In this document: positions 63,786 to 64,000 of the stretch, one piece after another | Layout: every line of letters starts with the position of its first letter | How positions within the stretch are numbered: position 1 is the first letter of the stretch | From: Eretmocerus hayati | Taxonomy: Eukaryota > Arthropoda > Insecta > Hymenoptera > Aphelinidae | Assembly: GCA_029851415.1 (NCBI GenBank) | Contig: CM056743.1 | Location: forward strand, 15,182,727-15,246,726 | Direction of reading: 5' to 3' | Length of the DNA: 64,000 nt | Translations under genes and position numbers: made by a program | The notes under the pieces: model-generated | The model's database searches: none | What the model was told of the DNA's origin: nothing | What the model saw: the letters and a program-made list of their open reading frames with translations, nothing else

Positions 63786-64000
63786 CTCACTTACATTAAA
63801 AGAGTTTAAAGCTGCCACTGAATACATATTGGGATCTGAACCATCAACCAGAGAGTTGTTTTATATATGTTGCTACCGACTCACCACTATTTTCGACATC
63901 AGATGCATAAGCTACCTGAACTGTTTCTTTTACTCAATGATCTGAATCAGTTTATAAAAGAGTGTTCAAACGAGTCAAAAATGGTAGCACTGCGTCTGAA

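Noticed and set aside
1..64000. tRNA or rRNA genes
   Set aside because: No cloverleaf with a convincing T-arm (GGTTCGAATCC-type) and matching acceptor stem was seen; a covariance-model scan would be needed to exclude them fully.

Overview
The window is AT-rich, intron-bearing eukaryotic nuclear DNA. Short GT-AG introns, the insect-like domain make-up of the polybromo protein and the many small non-autonomous DNA elements point to an insect. Hymenoptera is my guess, but the sequence alone does not prove it. Exon coordinates were worked out by hand from splice sites, reading phase and protein similarity I recognise.

Layout: 0.7-10 kb has no recognisable gene. It holds a palindromic 175-bp tandem array inside a terminal-inverted-repeat element, a 2-kb foldback element and a smaller foldback. 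10.5-17.9 kb carries, on the minus strand, the first three coding exons of an ABCG half-transporter whose rest lies beyond the left edge. 20.1-21.3 kb is the small mitochondrial gene MIX23/CCDC58. 22.2-23.9 kb holds two tightly packed minus-strand genes: a FAM162/UPF0389-type membrane protein and, just upstream, an unrecognised 123-residue protein. They look as if they could share one transcript. A divergent promoter near 24 kb separates them from polybromo (25.1-39.2 kb, 26 coding exons, 1,622 residues), the chromatin-targeting subunit of the PBAF SWI/SNF remodeller. 40.0-42.05 kb holds two head-to-head genes for succinate dehydrogenase assembly factor 4-like proteins: a divergent 100-residue copy on minus and the canonical 131-residue copy on plus.

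From 42.3 kb to the right edge I find no convincing gene. The stretch is dominated by inverted-repeat elements: a TTAA-flanked foldback, a pogo-like TIR element, a double hairpin, a hAT-like palindrome, two 1.5-1.8 kb foldbacks and a compound palindromic element. No intact transposase was seen, so all of these look non-autonomous.

Functionally, four of the seven genes (MIX23, the FAM162-like protein and both SDHAF4-like proteins) are predicted to be small mitochondrial proteins clustered on both sides of a chromatin-remodelling gene. The most interesting observations are the divergent SDHAF4 pair, in which the odd copy ends exactly at a TTAA-type element, the candidate dicistronic locus, and the palindromic two-variant satellite array.
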